DNA of 64,000 nt from Hydractinia symbiolongicarpus (GCF_029227915.1 NC_079875.1:28268001-28332000), one strand, 5' to 3'; counted from the first letter of the stretch, positions 22,107-31,800 are shown. Made by a program: numbers and translations. The notes: generated by a model not told the origin, from the letters alone.

Positions 22107-22147
22107 CTTCCTGTGCGCCAGAACTTGTGACACTAGCGCACAGGGAG
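22107..22147. repeat. Inverted repeat with 17-bp spacer (orientation B)
   Basis: Arms CTTCCTGTGCGC and GCGCACAGGGAG flank the spacer CAGAACTTGTGACACTA. The spacer matches the reverse complement of the spacer at 2981-2997 at 14 of 17 positions, but hardly at all in direct orientation. Confidence 0.85.
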
Positions 22148-22299
22148 TAAGCTTTCCACATGTGTTACAGGGCCCCAAAACTCAGCCTTACACAGCAGGT
22201 TGTCATGATAGGACCAGACTGTACATATTTTGACTAAGGACACCAGGGTTGTCAAGCCTGCAGGGCAAGTTAGTGAACTTGGGAACCTTACTGAACTGG

Positions 22300-22357
22300 G
22301 GTAATAAGTGGGGTCGTTACATCCAAAGACAAGCTGAAAGCAAGCCCCCTTGCTAAC
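22300..22357 (+). repeat. Terminal-type motif (single copy)
   Basis: GGTAATAAGTGGGGTCGTTA, then CCAAAGACAAG and CCCCCTTGCTAAC. It is nearly identical to the motif at 3149-3206 and in the same position relative to the hairpin. Confidence 0.8.
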
Positions 22358-22438
22358 TTTTAAGTTTCCAGAGAAGAGTGAGCTGAACTCTTCATTTTTG
22401 TTTTGTAAAAATAAGAGGTAAAAAATAATTGACACAAT

Positions 22439-22525
22439 ACACCGGCTCACAGTTTCAAAAAATTACTGCGCGCGCATATCACAACATTACGTAATACATA
22501 TGCGCGCGCAGAAAAGGCAGTAAAG
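22439..22525 (+). repeat. Left terminal inverted repeat of the 3.47-kb element
   Basis: 87 bp pairing with 25820-25904 with few mismatches. It contains a nested palindromic core around TTACGTAATA flanked by two GCGCGC blocks. Confidence 0.85.
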
Positions 22526-22608
22526 TATCTTTCGCTCAGAGAAGTCAAAGGCAAAGAACGTTTTATTTCAGAACTTATACTTAGATTTTTCAAGAAAATT
22601 TGGTTACA

Positions 22609-24531
22609 ATGGATCCACCAAGTAAAAAAAAGAAAACGATCAGTGACGTGTGCGGTTTTGAATTGTGCCAACAGCGAGTACAACCTTGAAGTTTGGAGAG
22701 ATAACATCTGTGATGTTCACAATGTTACCAGACGTTCTGATGCATGCTCATGTAAAGAACCTTACAGGTGAGAAAATATTTTATACAAGATTAAGTGTTT
22801 ATAGCCAGAAACTAGCAGTAACTAGCAAATACCAAAGGCTATAAAGGGTAGCTTTTAGGTCTTGCTAAAGGGCTAGCTAGCTAAGTATATATATATTTAT
22901 ATATATAGCTAGAGCTATATATATACTATTTTTTTGTTTTTATTTTTAGCTTGTTCACATTTCCTTCTAAAACCAAGAGAGCTGATGCTCATAATAAATG
23001 GAGGCAACTTATTAATCGTGCCAGCCCAAAAAATCCAGCAAAATTGATGACAGCTAGACCCAAACAACGGGTTTGTTCCAAACATTTTGTTGGAGGAGAA
23101 CTATCATACGAGCATCCTTATCCAACTCTATGTCTTGGTTATGAATCAGCTTCAAGGACTGAGAAGTTTGGACCCTCTGCAACACGTCGACGAAAGTTGT
23201 CATACTCAACATCGTCATCAAAAAAAAAACCCATCTAAAACAGAGAAAGTGGATCCCAATATTGAAAGTCCTTGTATTAGTAGCGTAGCATCAAACAGTG
23301 ACATTAATATCGATATTCAAAGTCCTGGTACTAGCATTGAATCTTGTATTTCTTCACCATTACCAGAGTTATTGTCACCTAATAGTACAGTATCATCTAT
23401 GTTTTCACCCCCACAAGAGATGATTTCACCTAACCTTGTTTCACATGAAGATAATGCAGATTTTATAGTTTCGGATTTAACTAAAGAAAGAGAATTACTT
23501 TTAAATTCACTCTCTGAAAATATCTTGAAACTAAAGGCCAAAAACGAACTTTTAAAGAAAAAAATCAAGTCACTTACCACAACAAAAAATTTATTTAAAA
23601 ATCAATTTAATAAACAATCTGCCACCCTTAATATGTTACATAAATCTGTTAACAATTGTTTATGCAAGTTACCTTTATATAAAAGTCTATTAAAATCAGG
23701 AAAAAAATGTGACTTTTACACTGGTATTATAACTCTCAAATTATTTGAGCACCTACATGACATAATAACACCTTTGGTTCGCAGAAGATGGAGAGGTGTT
23801 AAAAAAACTTCAACTGGCATATTTCGTAATTTTAAAAAAATACCCAAGAGATTTGGCCCTGCTCGAAAGTTATGCAGCAAAGATGATTTTTTTTTATTTT
23901 TAATGAAACTGAGACTTGGTTTACTAAATGAAGATTTGGCAGACCGTTTTAGTATTTCAGAAGGTTTAGTCAGTGGTATTATAGCATCTTGGCTTAAAGC
24001 TTCTTCGTCTGTTTTATCCAATATGGTTGAGGTTCCGGAAAAAGGCAATATCACAGCAACTTTACCAGAAAGATTCAAGTCAATGCCTGACATTCATTCT
24101 ATTTTAGATGCTACTGAAGTTTTTATTGAAACACCTAAGAACTTGGACTTTCAACGGAGTACTTGGAGTCAACATAAACATCATAATACTTTAAAAATTT
24201 TAGTTTGTATTGCACCAAACTCATCGATCATTTTTTTTATCAAAGGCTTATGGGGGAGCAATATCAGATAAAGACGTTACAAACAAATGTGGTTATCTTG
24301 ATCTTGTTCCTAGCTATTCTCAAATTATGTATGACAAGGGGTTTAATTTAACAAAAGAATGTGAAAGTCGTTTTATCTCAATTGCAGTACCTCCTGGTAA
24401 AAGAGGAAGTGCCCAAATGACTGCTGCAGAAATACGAAAAACAAAACGGATTAAATTTAAGAATCTTCGTTGAACAGGCTATTAGAAGACTCAAGTCATT
24501 TCGTATCTGGATTTCGGATCTGTGGAAATAG
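22609..24531 (+). pseudogene. THAP-domain DDE_4 transposase, two exons, frameshifted at homopolymers
   Basis: ATG at 22609 begins MDPPSKKK. A one-base shift in the following A run leads to the THAP domain (SVTCAVLNCANSEYNLEVWR...). A GTGAG donor at 22768 and a TATTTTTAG acceptor before 22950 join in phase into LFTFPSKTKRADAHNKW and VCSKHF, completing the C2CH zinc site. A shift in an A run near 23221 leads to a long frame with a coiled coil (ELLKKKIKSLTTTKNL) and the DDE domain: SILDATEVFIETP (first Asp). A T8 run near 24233 shifts again to KAYGGAISDKD and IMYDKGF (second Asp). A last shift near 24450 gives RIFVEQAIRRLKSF (Glu). The tail overlaps the convergent gene. Without the four shifts it would be full length. 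Confidence 0.85.
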
Positions 24532-25470
24532 AGTCAGTAGAAAAGGATTTGTATGCCTCATTAGTAATGTATACATCACGTTCTGTTGATTTATTTCCTT
24601 TTTTATAATGATATTTGTGAAAGGTCATGTCACATATTGGTCCATTAATTACAGTGGTTTTAGTCCCTGTGGGAACATTCCATTTAGCAAGTAAACTAGT
24701 TGAGCCAGGTTTTGTAGCTACAGTAGATACAGCAGCCTCTATTCGGAACAACATAGCAATCACATGGTTGCACCCTCCCAATAACCCAGCCACACACGTA
24801 CAATGAGCTGATTTTATTCTGCCCCCTAGTCTTGCTCCATCTTTTTCAATAACTGCCCATACATGATACGGTTTGTTATGGATACTCTGGGAAGGAGTAA
24901 AACGGCACCTTAGGACACAATATTTAGATTCTTCACAAATGTTATTATAGAAAATTTCTTTAACAAAGTTGCAACGGAAATATCTGTAGAATTTTCCTTT
25001 CTTGTACTCTCGATATTTGTGTAATAAACTGATGGCCATTTTCGTAAACCACTGCCTTTTTGTTCTGCCAACCAACCGTTTGTGATATCTAACGGATCGG
25101 GCATGTGTTCCTCTTCGACAACTAACTTTTTTTGATACTCAGCTAGAAGTAGTCTTTCGCGTCTTTCAACATCTCTATCTATGGGAATACTTTATTCGTA
25201 GGCTGAGAAAGCTCTGGAAAAAAAATATTTTTATTTAAAAAACAAGGTATTCACCACTCAAGCTATTCAACACTTGACTAAAGAACAAACCTGCACACCA
25301 AAGTTTCAAAATCTCCCTCAGTTGACTTGGAACGAAGATTTAAATAAGTTTTTAGTGCATTTTCACTCCACATTTTAAAATCTTGCAACGTATTTTCCTT
25401 ATAAAGGGATGCTTCTAAGTTCGATGACATAATTAAATTAACTGTATATTTGTTTTCCACTGATAAAAAT
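24491..25470 (-). pseudogene. SWIM zinc-finger protein of the ISL2EU-like element
   Basis: The minus-strand first exon reads MSSNLEASLYKENTLQDFKM and WSENALKTYLNLRSKSTEGD, resembling a SAP-like helix pair. It is followed by an intron (acceptor near 25217). The second exon reads DVERRERLLLAEYQKK and MPDPLDITNGWLAEQKGSGL, shifts frame near 25040, and then carries CTCVAGLLGGCNHVIAML, a SWIM C-x-C...C-x-H site, to a stop at 24491. There is an in-frame stop early in exon 2. Family proteins usually continue into a YqaJ-type nuclease domain. That domain is absent here, so the element may have lost it, while a YqaJ segment is present at 42033-42269. A DNA-binding or nuclease accessory role is inferred. 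Confidence 0.75.
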
Positions 25471-25904
25471 CGAAAGAGAAAGTAATCGCAAAAAAACCCA
25501 CGTGCGCTACTTTAGACAGCGTGTTTACGAGTTTATAAATAGATATCTACTTTGCTTCTCTTGATCTGGTATTTACACTGCTTTCTCAGTTTTAAAACAA
25601 AGATGGAAAACGATACAGCGATCTTTGGTTTCTCTTGCGCTGCATGCGCCTTATTTTTGTTATACATAGATGAATTATAGCTGAAAAAGGTATTATTACA
25701 TCTAGGTAGAGGCATTATTATTTGTTTTTTATCATATCAAAGCTTAGTTGGGTGATTTTTATGATTTCCAAGGCAAAAACAAGCTAGGGACTCGTATTTC
25801 TACGTTGTTTGTTTACATTCTTTACTGCCTTTTCTGCGCGCATGTGTATTACGTAATGTTATGATATGCGCGCGCAGTATTTTTTTGAAACTGTGAGCCC
25901 GTGT

Positions 25905-26276
25905 ATTGTTTTCTGTTTTTGAAAAGAAAATACTTACACGATATATGATGAAGTAAAAAGCAACATAAGAGGACACAGATGCACATTGTGAGTGAGGAGA
26001 AATTAATGCTTGCAAAAATAGAAATGGTATAGCACGTATTACCTAGAGTTATTGATGCAGTGTTGTGGGTAGGCAAATCTGGGAAAGGCTTTTCAGACGG
26101 GTTGCTCTTACAGTAAGTTCGTTTTGTTTCTGTGGCCAGGTTTTTTTTTTGGCATTTAAGAATCAAGCACGTTGGTGTGGAGGAAATGGAGAAAAGTCCA
26201 TCTTGATTCCATTCACTTGAAGTTCTTGCAATCCAAATACAACATCAGGATTTCACACATACATCAGAAAAGTTTA
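25905..26276 (+). repeat. Composite repeat family, right of the DDE insertion
   Basis: 25907-26190 continues the composite copy interrupted at 22438 and matches 3293-3500: TAGCACGTATTACCTAG, then GACGGGTTGCTCTTACAGTA. The minus strand of both copies reads LGNTCYTIS, close to a USP Cys box. The coding USP Cys-box exon seen at 3.7 kb is not found here. Confidence 0.65.
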
Positions 26277-26277
26277 C

Positions 26278-26530
26278 GGCGTTGTGGCGCAGTAGATTAG
26301 TTGTTATAGCTCTCGTACGCTATGCGGAAGACCGGGTTCGGTGCCTCTTGACGGCTATTTAGCATGGGGAGTGAATGTTACTATAGCCCCGGCTTAACCC
26401 AAGCCATGTGAGGGAAATTAAGAAGATTGCACACTGTGCAGGCTGTTGGATGTTGCCGGATGTTTTCTAGTAGAGCGCGGGCTCTAACTGGGTCACAAGA
26501 AACCACTCCATCTTCCTACTAACAAAAAAA
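26278..26530 (+). mobile_element. tRNA-derived SINE
   Basis: The head contains a box A (TGGCGCAGTAG, about 26285) and a box B-like GGTTCGGTGCC (26335-26345) about 50 bp later, the spacing of a tRNA-type pol III promoter. The body continues through TAGAGCGCGGGCTCTAACTG to an A-rich end near 26530. A 5' fragment of the same repeat, with its flank, lies at 40062-40110 on the minus strand. Confidence 0.65.
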
Positions 26531-26539
26531 ACACAACTG

Positions 26540-27125
26540 GTATTGTGACGACTAATAAGCCAATCCAGTAAGTCTTTTCATTGACCTCCTTAACCTTGAA
26601 AATAGACAATACACGAACATAATCATGATGAAAAATATACAAATATGCCATGCATTTTGTTAATTTGGATTCTGTTAGTCAATGCTATTTATCAACCAAT
26701 GTGTGGTGAATTTCTGGCAATCGAACACTGAAAGAAGCTTTCACGCTGTAAGCTTTCGCGCGCTCAAAATGCATTAGTGACATAAATGAAGAGTAAATTA
26801 TGAAATAAGTTATAATGAGTCTTGTCTAATTATTTCCTATCTTTGTAGAGGAAAACTCTATGCATATGGTAAAGCAATGCAAGATGTGGTGTGTTAGAGT
26901 CAGTTTAAAGCTATTCAGTTATGATAATCGCCAAATTCCGATTGGAATATTTACGCGTCTCCAAAATATACCGTCATTAGCATACGGTTTTGCTACACGA
27001 CTTTTCTTATTTCTGAATAAAGTAGAGTACGCGGGACCGCCGCAAGACTCCCTGCAGAGCAAATACGGTCAAATTCGCCTGTATTATATATTTTCATTTT
27101 TGTCTTGCTGAAAGAGTTTCCCACA
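26540..27125. other. Interval without recognised gene
   Basis: One 83-codon plus frame (26860-27111) without a recognisable motif. Nothing else is supportable. Confidence 0.4.
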
Positions 27126-27127
27126 TG

Positions 27128-27445
27128 GTCAAAGTTTACTTTAGGAAGATAGGGATGTCTAGTTTCTACTGATGACCGTCCGCGGAGCTCTTCGAGGTGA
27201 CCCAGCTAGACATCCGGGGTACTTAGGTTCAGAAATATGGGTCGAAACCTACCTGCCCTTGGTTAAAGTTCTGTTCATCTTTTCAAATGTGTTGTGTCCT
27301 TTTTATTTTTTTTATATATTTTTAAATTAATTCCTTGTAAAAAGAGAGAATTGTGCTTTTAGAGGCATTTTCTCCAGAGGAGTACAACCAATTTCCAAAG
27401 ACCTAACAGGTGCGGTGGCTTGCCACCTCTTTGTAAATTATTTTC
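27128..27445 (+). repeat. Conserved 318-337-bp structured repeat, copy A
   Basis: Nearly identical to 31464-31800. Near the 5' end GATGTCTAG and CTAGACATC flank a GC-rich segment with CTGATGACCGTCCGCGGAGC. The rest is AT-rich and ends TTTGTAAATTATTTTC. Its 3' part also recurs at 14961-15039. Confidence 0.8.
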
Positions 27446-28025
27446 CTTAATAAAGAATGAACAGTTGTTTTGAAAGCCTAGTGTGGCCAATTAAGTCCGA
27501 ACACGGAAAAAACAAGTCTGGTTTTAGAGATGTACATATTCTTGTTGTCAGAACACACGCGGGACTGATTATTTTAGAAAGCTCCCCACCCATTGACTAT
27601 GCCTGTACACTCCGTCAGCTAGGAAAGAAATATCCCCATGTGTCCTTAGCTTCATCAACATATACATATATATACATTGGTTCTTTATTGCTAGCTCTAT
27701 AGCCTCACACATTACATTAGAACCAGCTGTCATTAGACAAGAAATATCATTACAGCTAGCTGTTTTGTCACCTCATCATCAATTTTTTCTTCAGAAATGA
27801 TTCTCTCGTCATTATCCACACCTCCCCCTTCTTCCTCCTCATCATGTCATAAGAAAGAGAGATAGTCTGAGTACCGCCGTGATTGAGCTCCGCTCCAGTA
27901 TCTGACTCGCGTTCAGAATTTTTCTAGTGCCAGTCTACTTTTAAGGTGACCAAGAAATCAAAAACAGGTGGGAAGCTTTGTATGCTAGGTACTTTGCAGC
28001 AGTTTGCCTGGATTTTTTAGTATTA
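27446..28025. other. Interval without recognised gene
   Basis: An 81-codon plus frame (27457-27702) begins right after the repeat but has no known motif. The rest is empty. Confidence 0.35.
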
Positions 28026-28031
28026 TAAACT

Positions 28032-28826
28032 AACGTTGGAGCTAATTGTTCAGGGTTTGGTTGCCCTAGCTCCCGTAGAACAAGTGGAATTTTTATTTTC
28101 AAAATTACTCAAGCGAATGACGAGTACGACGCATCCTCGAGAGACAAGCTAGTCGCTGTGATAATCAAAGATCGCGTTATTGATAAACAGTTGAGAGCAC
28201 AAATAGATAAATGTAATCTGTATATTTGTGAGAAGCATTTTCTACAAAGCCAGATAGTACAACGTAAGTGCGATTCAATATACTTTCAGAAATTTCATCT
28301 ACAGAAAAAAGGATGTTTCACATATAATAATCAAAACTGTGATAATAATGCATATATAATACTTTCTTCTAGATGATAAAAGAAAAACAGTCAAGTATAT
28401 AATGTTTCTGTTTACTAGCAAAAAAATGTTGCAGAGAAAAAGTTAAATACAACAGTGGAACCAACCACCCATATATGCTATCAATCGTTCGAGAATTTGT
28501 AAATCGAGCCAAAATGCTTCAGCTTCCTTGTGGTTGGAATTTGGATATATCTGCTGCTGATGCAGTAAAAGTTTGGGCATGTGACAATATTCATGTCAAT
28601 CCTAAGTTGGAAATATATGTGACTCATTATCATTCACTATCCGTGGATACACTTGGAGTCTTCCTGACCATCATAATATTTATAAACTTCGTAAACGATC
28701 TGTACGAAATATCACTTTATCAAACTTGATCAGAGAGATTTCGAAATATCAAAATTGTCCTGGGGTTACCGATTCATCCATTTCCCAAACATTGTACATT
28801 GTATTTTATCTCGTAATTGTAGTGAG
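28032..28826 (+). pseudogene. THAP-domain protein, two exons (transposase-type N-terminal half)
   Basis: Exon 1 (about 28032-28265) reads a zinc-site start (GFGCPSSRRTSGIFIFKI), DKLVAVIIKDRVIDKQLR, then LYICEKHFLQSQIV, the C-x2-H end of a THAP DNA-binding domain, and stops at a GTAAGT donor. Exon 2 follows TACTAG at 28418. It carries MLQLPCGWNLDISAADAVKV, then after a one-base shift near 28635 SLPDHHNIYKLRKRSVRNIT and SKYQNCPGV, and ends at GTAAG (28827). The second part is a conserved block that I associate with cnidarian THAP multicopy proteins but cannot name. Its end overlaps the convergent recombinase gene by about 20 bp. Confidence 0.6.
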
Positions 28827-29925
28827 GTAAGATCTAAAAAGCTTGCATGTAATGTTGACTTTTCTTTCATTCCCAGTTTGGCGTAGTACAGATCTCAGTT
28901 CCTTACTTGTTGCTGCGGCATTTTTTGACTTTTCTTGCAGAAAGTACGACCTTCTGGCTGTTGCCTTGGAATAGCACATTAATTTTGCCAACTGTTGCAC
29001 CAAATCCGGCCTCAAAGAATGAGTTTTAGGGACACACATTTTGCAGACTAGCGTTGCATTAAGATGTGGTCGCAACAAACTTCTTCCCACTGCTCTATTC
29101 CAGAATGAGTTCAGCTGGCCTGTGGCCATCGAAGAAGACATTTCATTTCCGCTCCAGCGGGTAATATTCCATTTTGCCATTCTCCCTTGCATGAACTCTT
29201 TGGTTGTAATTTTAGACAAAGCACCCGTCCTTGACGCGTTATCCAAGCAGAGATAAGTTCATATTCATATTATATATTCATATAAGTTCATATAAGTTCA
29301 AACAGAGGTGAATTGCTTGAATTTTGGAATTTTGACAGTGGCCAACACTTCTTTGATATTTCTGCGGCAATTGGATACGTGTGTTGAATTATCCAAGGTG
29401 TTGACCTCTTCAGCTGCTATGAGCTGATCCAATTGCTCCAAATCTTTCATCCTTTTGTCACTCTTGGCTTTTTTTCTATACTCTACAATTCAGTTTCCCA
29501 TGATAACTATCATGCTTGGACAGTCCTTGACGGAATCTTTGAAAAGGACAGGTGTATCACACAAAATATACTTATAAAAATGACATAGGGAATGAAGGCA
29601 ACTTTTTGTAGTTCCAGCTTTTCTTTGTTTTTCAAAATTCAGTAACCATTGATTCCTGATCTTCATGCGATCAAAAAGAGCGGATAATTCGTATGAATTT
29701 CGGCTGGTGTCCTTCAATATTAGATGCACTTGTCTGGAGTGTGGTTTTGCAGCACGTTTATTTTGTCACTTACCATCGGGGCTAACCAACCACAATTCAA
29801 ATTTGTCAAAAAATGACTCATTCTTCCATGGTGTAATTGAAATATCCATATTTTCATCATTTCTGTTTTCATCCTCACTTCCGTCAAAATTTAAATATTT
29901 ATTATTTTCTTGCAAATAAAAATTA
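28806..29925 (-). pseudogene. Crypton-like tyrosine recombinase
   Basis: Reading down the minus strand: an acidic start (FDGSEDENRNDENM), WKNESFFDKFELWL, an in-frame TGA, the core-binding domain (IRNQWLLNFEKQRKAGTTKS, then LHSLCHFYKYI), more stops near 29490 and 29270-29310, then DNASRTGALSKITTKEF. That last carries the box I Arg in the usual N-x-S-R-x-G context. About 85 residues on come VPKTHSLRPDLVQQLAKLMC and YSKATARRSYFL. The last has the H-S-x-x-TA-x-x-x-Y layout of box II with the nucleophilic Tyr, but Tyr stands where His is expected. The 146-residue frame 28806-29246 is intact. The enzyme class cuts and rejoins DNA through a 3'-phosphotyrosine. This copy is inactive by its stops. Confidence 0.65.
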
Positions 29926-29929
29926 ACAA

Positions 29930-30880
29930 TACAATTTTTCTTTTAGAACATCCTGCTACTTACAAACAATTAGTAAAATGTTAATTTATTATTTTTTGTT
30001 TGAATCCTAAGTTTTAGTTTGAACAAAAGCCGCAAATTTCTTTCAGGTGGTTCCCCTGTAAAAAAACTATATCTATATGTTAGAATAAATTTTAAGCCAC
30101 TGTATTAGGTTCCGTGAGTAAGCTTCTGTGTATAATCAGTGCTATCAACAAGCAAGCGTGCTGTCTCATCAAGAAGTCCCCAGATAAACCTGTGTTTAAG
30201 TTTTAACGATTATTTCAAAATCAATAATCATTGCAGGAAGACAAGAAACTCTGGTTATCTTCTGAAAATACCTAAAGTCAAACTTGAATTAGGAAAACTA
30301 AAATATTTAACGATCTTCCACTAGGTATTAGAAAAGTGGGATCTTATAGTCAATTTACAATTGAAATAAGAAAAAATTTTAACTGATTTTGTATGTATAT
30401 GTTAATAAATTTTTAGATTGTTTTTATCCATATCTACCATCCTCTATCCCAGGATCCTTTTCCCACTTTCTCTAGATCTCAAATGGCCTCTGAGAGCAGG
30501 GTTGGTTTGGTTTTCAACATGATTGTGTTAATTATTCACATGATTAACTAAAAGTTAACCAAAAATGTGGTGTTTTCTAACAAAGATGACTCCTTAAGCA
30601 TATTTCAAATACAAATGGAACTTTGTAGTGTTATGAGTTGTTATAAGGGCAATGTGGTTAATCAATAATTATTCAAAATTTTTCACAGGTCAATCTTAAT
30701 GATTAAACGTGCGTCCTCAAAAAGTTGGAAATTTGGTCCAAAATTTCAAAGAAAATAAATGCTCCAATTATAAGATATCATTGTTAGAAGCTATAAAAAT
30801 GCTAAAACCAAGAAATCGCAAAAAAACATAGTATAAAACAAAATCAAAAAGTATTAATCACGTAAAAGATCCTGCAGCAT
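29930..30880. other. AT-rich interval, no supportable gene
   Basis: No frame with a recognisable motif was seen. It separates the recombinase from the USP relic. Confidence 0.45.
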
Positions 30881-30882
30881 AG

Positions 30883-31155
30883 ATTTCACCTTCTTTTTCC
30901 AAAGTACTGCCAACGGCTGGTACCCTTTCCATACCTTTTAACGTAGATGGAGAAGTAAAATTTCGTAAAAATTTTCAATTAAGGGCCATTATCAACCATT
31001 GTGGCAACTTAAATAATGGTCACTACACAACCATAGCCTTCGACCAAATAGTACACAGGTGGATACATTGCAACGATAGAGCAGTAATTTTCTGTGATGA
31101 CCGCCTTATTAACAGTCACGAGTCATATGTTTTCTTTTTAAAAGAGCTGAGATAA
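30883..31155 (+). pseudogene. USP catalytic C-terminal segment with intact His box
   Basis: From just after an in-frame TAG at 30880 the frame reads VLPTAGTLSIPFNVDGEVKF and INHCGNLNNGHYTTIAFDQ. This is the USP His box: H-x-G-x-L-x-x-GHYTT, with the catalytic His in GHY. It continues through HRWIHCNDRAV (the third catalytic Asn/Asp region) to SHESYVFFLKELR and TAA at 31153-31155, where the S-Y-x-x-F-F close is typical. The Cys-box half is absent from this copy. Three reversed terminal-type motifs follow the stop. The same arrangement, less intact, is at 15916-16356. It could be the 3' exon of a gene whose other exons are lost, or a truncated element copy. Confidence 0.8.
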
Positions 31156-31174
31156 GAATATTTTAACCGGAATG

Positions 31175-31423
31175 AGTCAGCAAGGGGGCTTGACTACACT
31201 CAGTCTTGTCTTTGGAGAGTGACGACTCCACTTAATACCCCAGACAAAAATAAAACAAAATCAAATAAAAATTAAGTTAGCAAAGGGGTTTGATCATACT
31301 AGGTCTTGTCTTTGGAGAGTGACGACTCCACTTATCACCCCAGTTAAAAAAAAGTATTAGCAGGGGGGGGGGGTTGATCACACATGATCTTGTCCTTGGA
31401 GAGTAACGACTCCACTTATTACC
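31175..31423 (-). repeat. Triple array of the terminal-type motif, reversed
   Basis: Units at 31175-31240, 31276-31340 and 31357-31423 are reverse complements of the motifs at 3149 and 22300. Similarity to the 16-kb copy continues to AAACAAAGAAT (about 31441) and then ends abruptly, which marks a repeat boundary. Confidence 0.85.
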
Positions 31424-31463
31424 TGAGTTAAAAACAAAGAATAGCACAGTTGAACAGAAAGTG

Positions 31464-31800
31464 GTCAAAGTTTACTTCAGGAAAATAGGGATGTCTAGTT
31501 TCTGCTGATGACCGTCCGCGGAGCTCTTCGAGGTGACCCAGCTAGACATCCAGGGTACTTAGGTTCAGAAATATGGGTCGAAACCTACCTGCCCTTGGTC
31601 AAAGTTCTGTTCATCTTTTCAAATGTGTTGTGTCCTTTTCATTTTTTTATATATTTTTTAATTATTTCCTTGTAAAAAGGGAGAATTGTGCTTTTAGAGG
31701 CATTTTCTCTCGAGGAGTACAACCTCTAGCTTATTTCCAAAGACCTAACAGGGTGAGTTCATCATTGCGTTGGCTTGCCACCTCTTTGTAAATTATTTTC
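31464..31800 (+). repeat. Conserved 318-337-bp structured repeat, copy B
   Basis: Nearly identical to 27128-27445, including GATGTCTAG...CTAGACATC and CTGATGACCGTCCGCGGAGC. It includes GTGAGTTCATCATTGCG near the 3' end, which copy A lacks and the partial copy at 14961-15039 has. Confidence 0.8.

Larger units (their letters stand above)
20401..22436 (+). repeat. Composite repeat family, copy at 20.4-22.4 kb (left of the DDE insertion)
   Basis: This stretch contains, in order: the block matching 14.5-15.3 kb reversed, the finger region (21095-21382), the RRIAHCYNHFKV block (about 21590), YLIKRAAQLL (about 21765), the region matching 1520-1667, the hairpin at 22107, and the GTAATAAG motif at 22300. 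Copy 1 (1-3.3 kb) has the same order. Confidence 0.7.
22439..25904 (+). mobile_element. ISL2EU/Harbinger-like DNA transposon (THAP-DDE_4 plus SWIM protein), complete
   Basis: Terminal inverted repeats of about 86 bp (22439-22525 and 25820-25904) start ACACCGGCTCACAG and ACACGGGCTCACAG. They include an internal CG-rich run (CTGCGCGCGCATATCA) and the palindrome ATTACGTAAT. AT flanks both ends (22437-22438 and 25905-25906). The paralogous composite repeat at about 3293 has the uninterrupted site (GACACAATTGCTTT), so the 2-bp AT duplication is shown directly. Two convergent genes fill the element. The combination of 2-bp AT duplication, a DDE_4 transposase and a second protein of the SWIM/YqaJ type is that of ISL2EU elements. 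Confidence 0.85.

Noticed and set aside
31464-31560. Possible hammerhead ribozyme (CTGATGA with flanking stem)
   Set aside because: The GAAA core element and the cleavage triplet are not at the required places on either strand.
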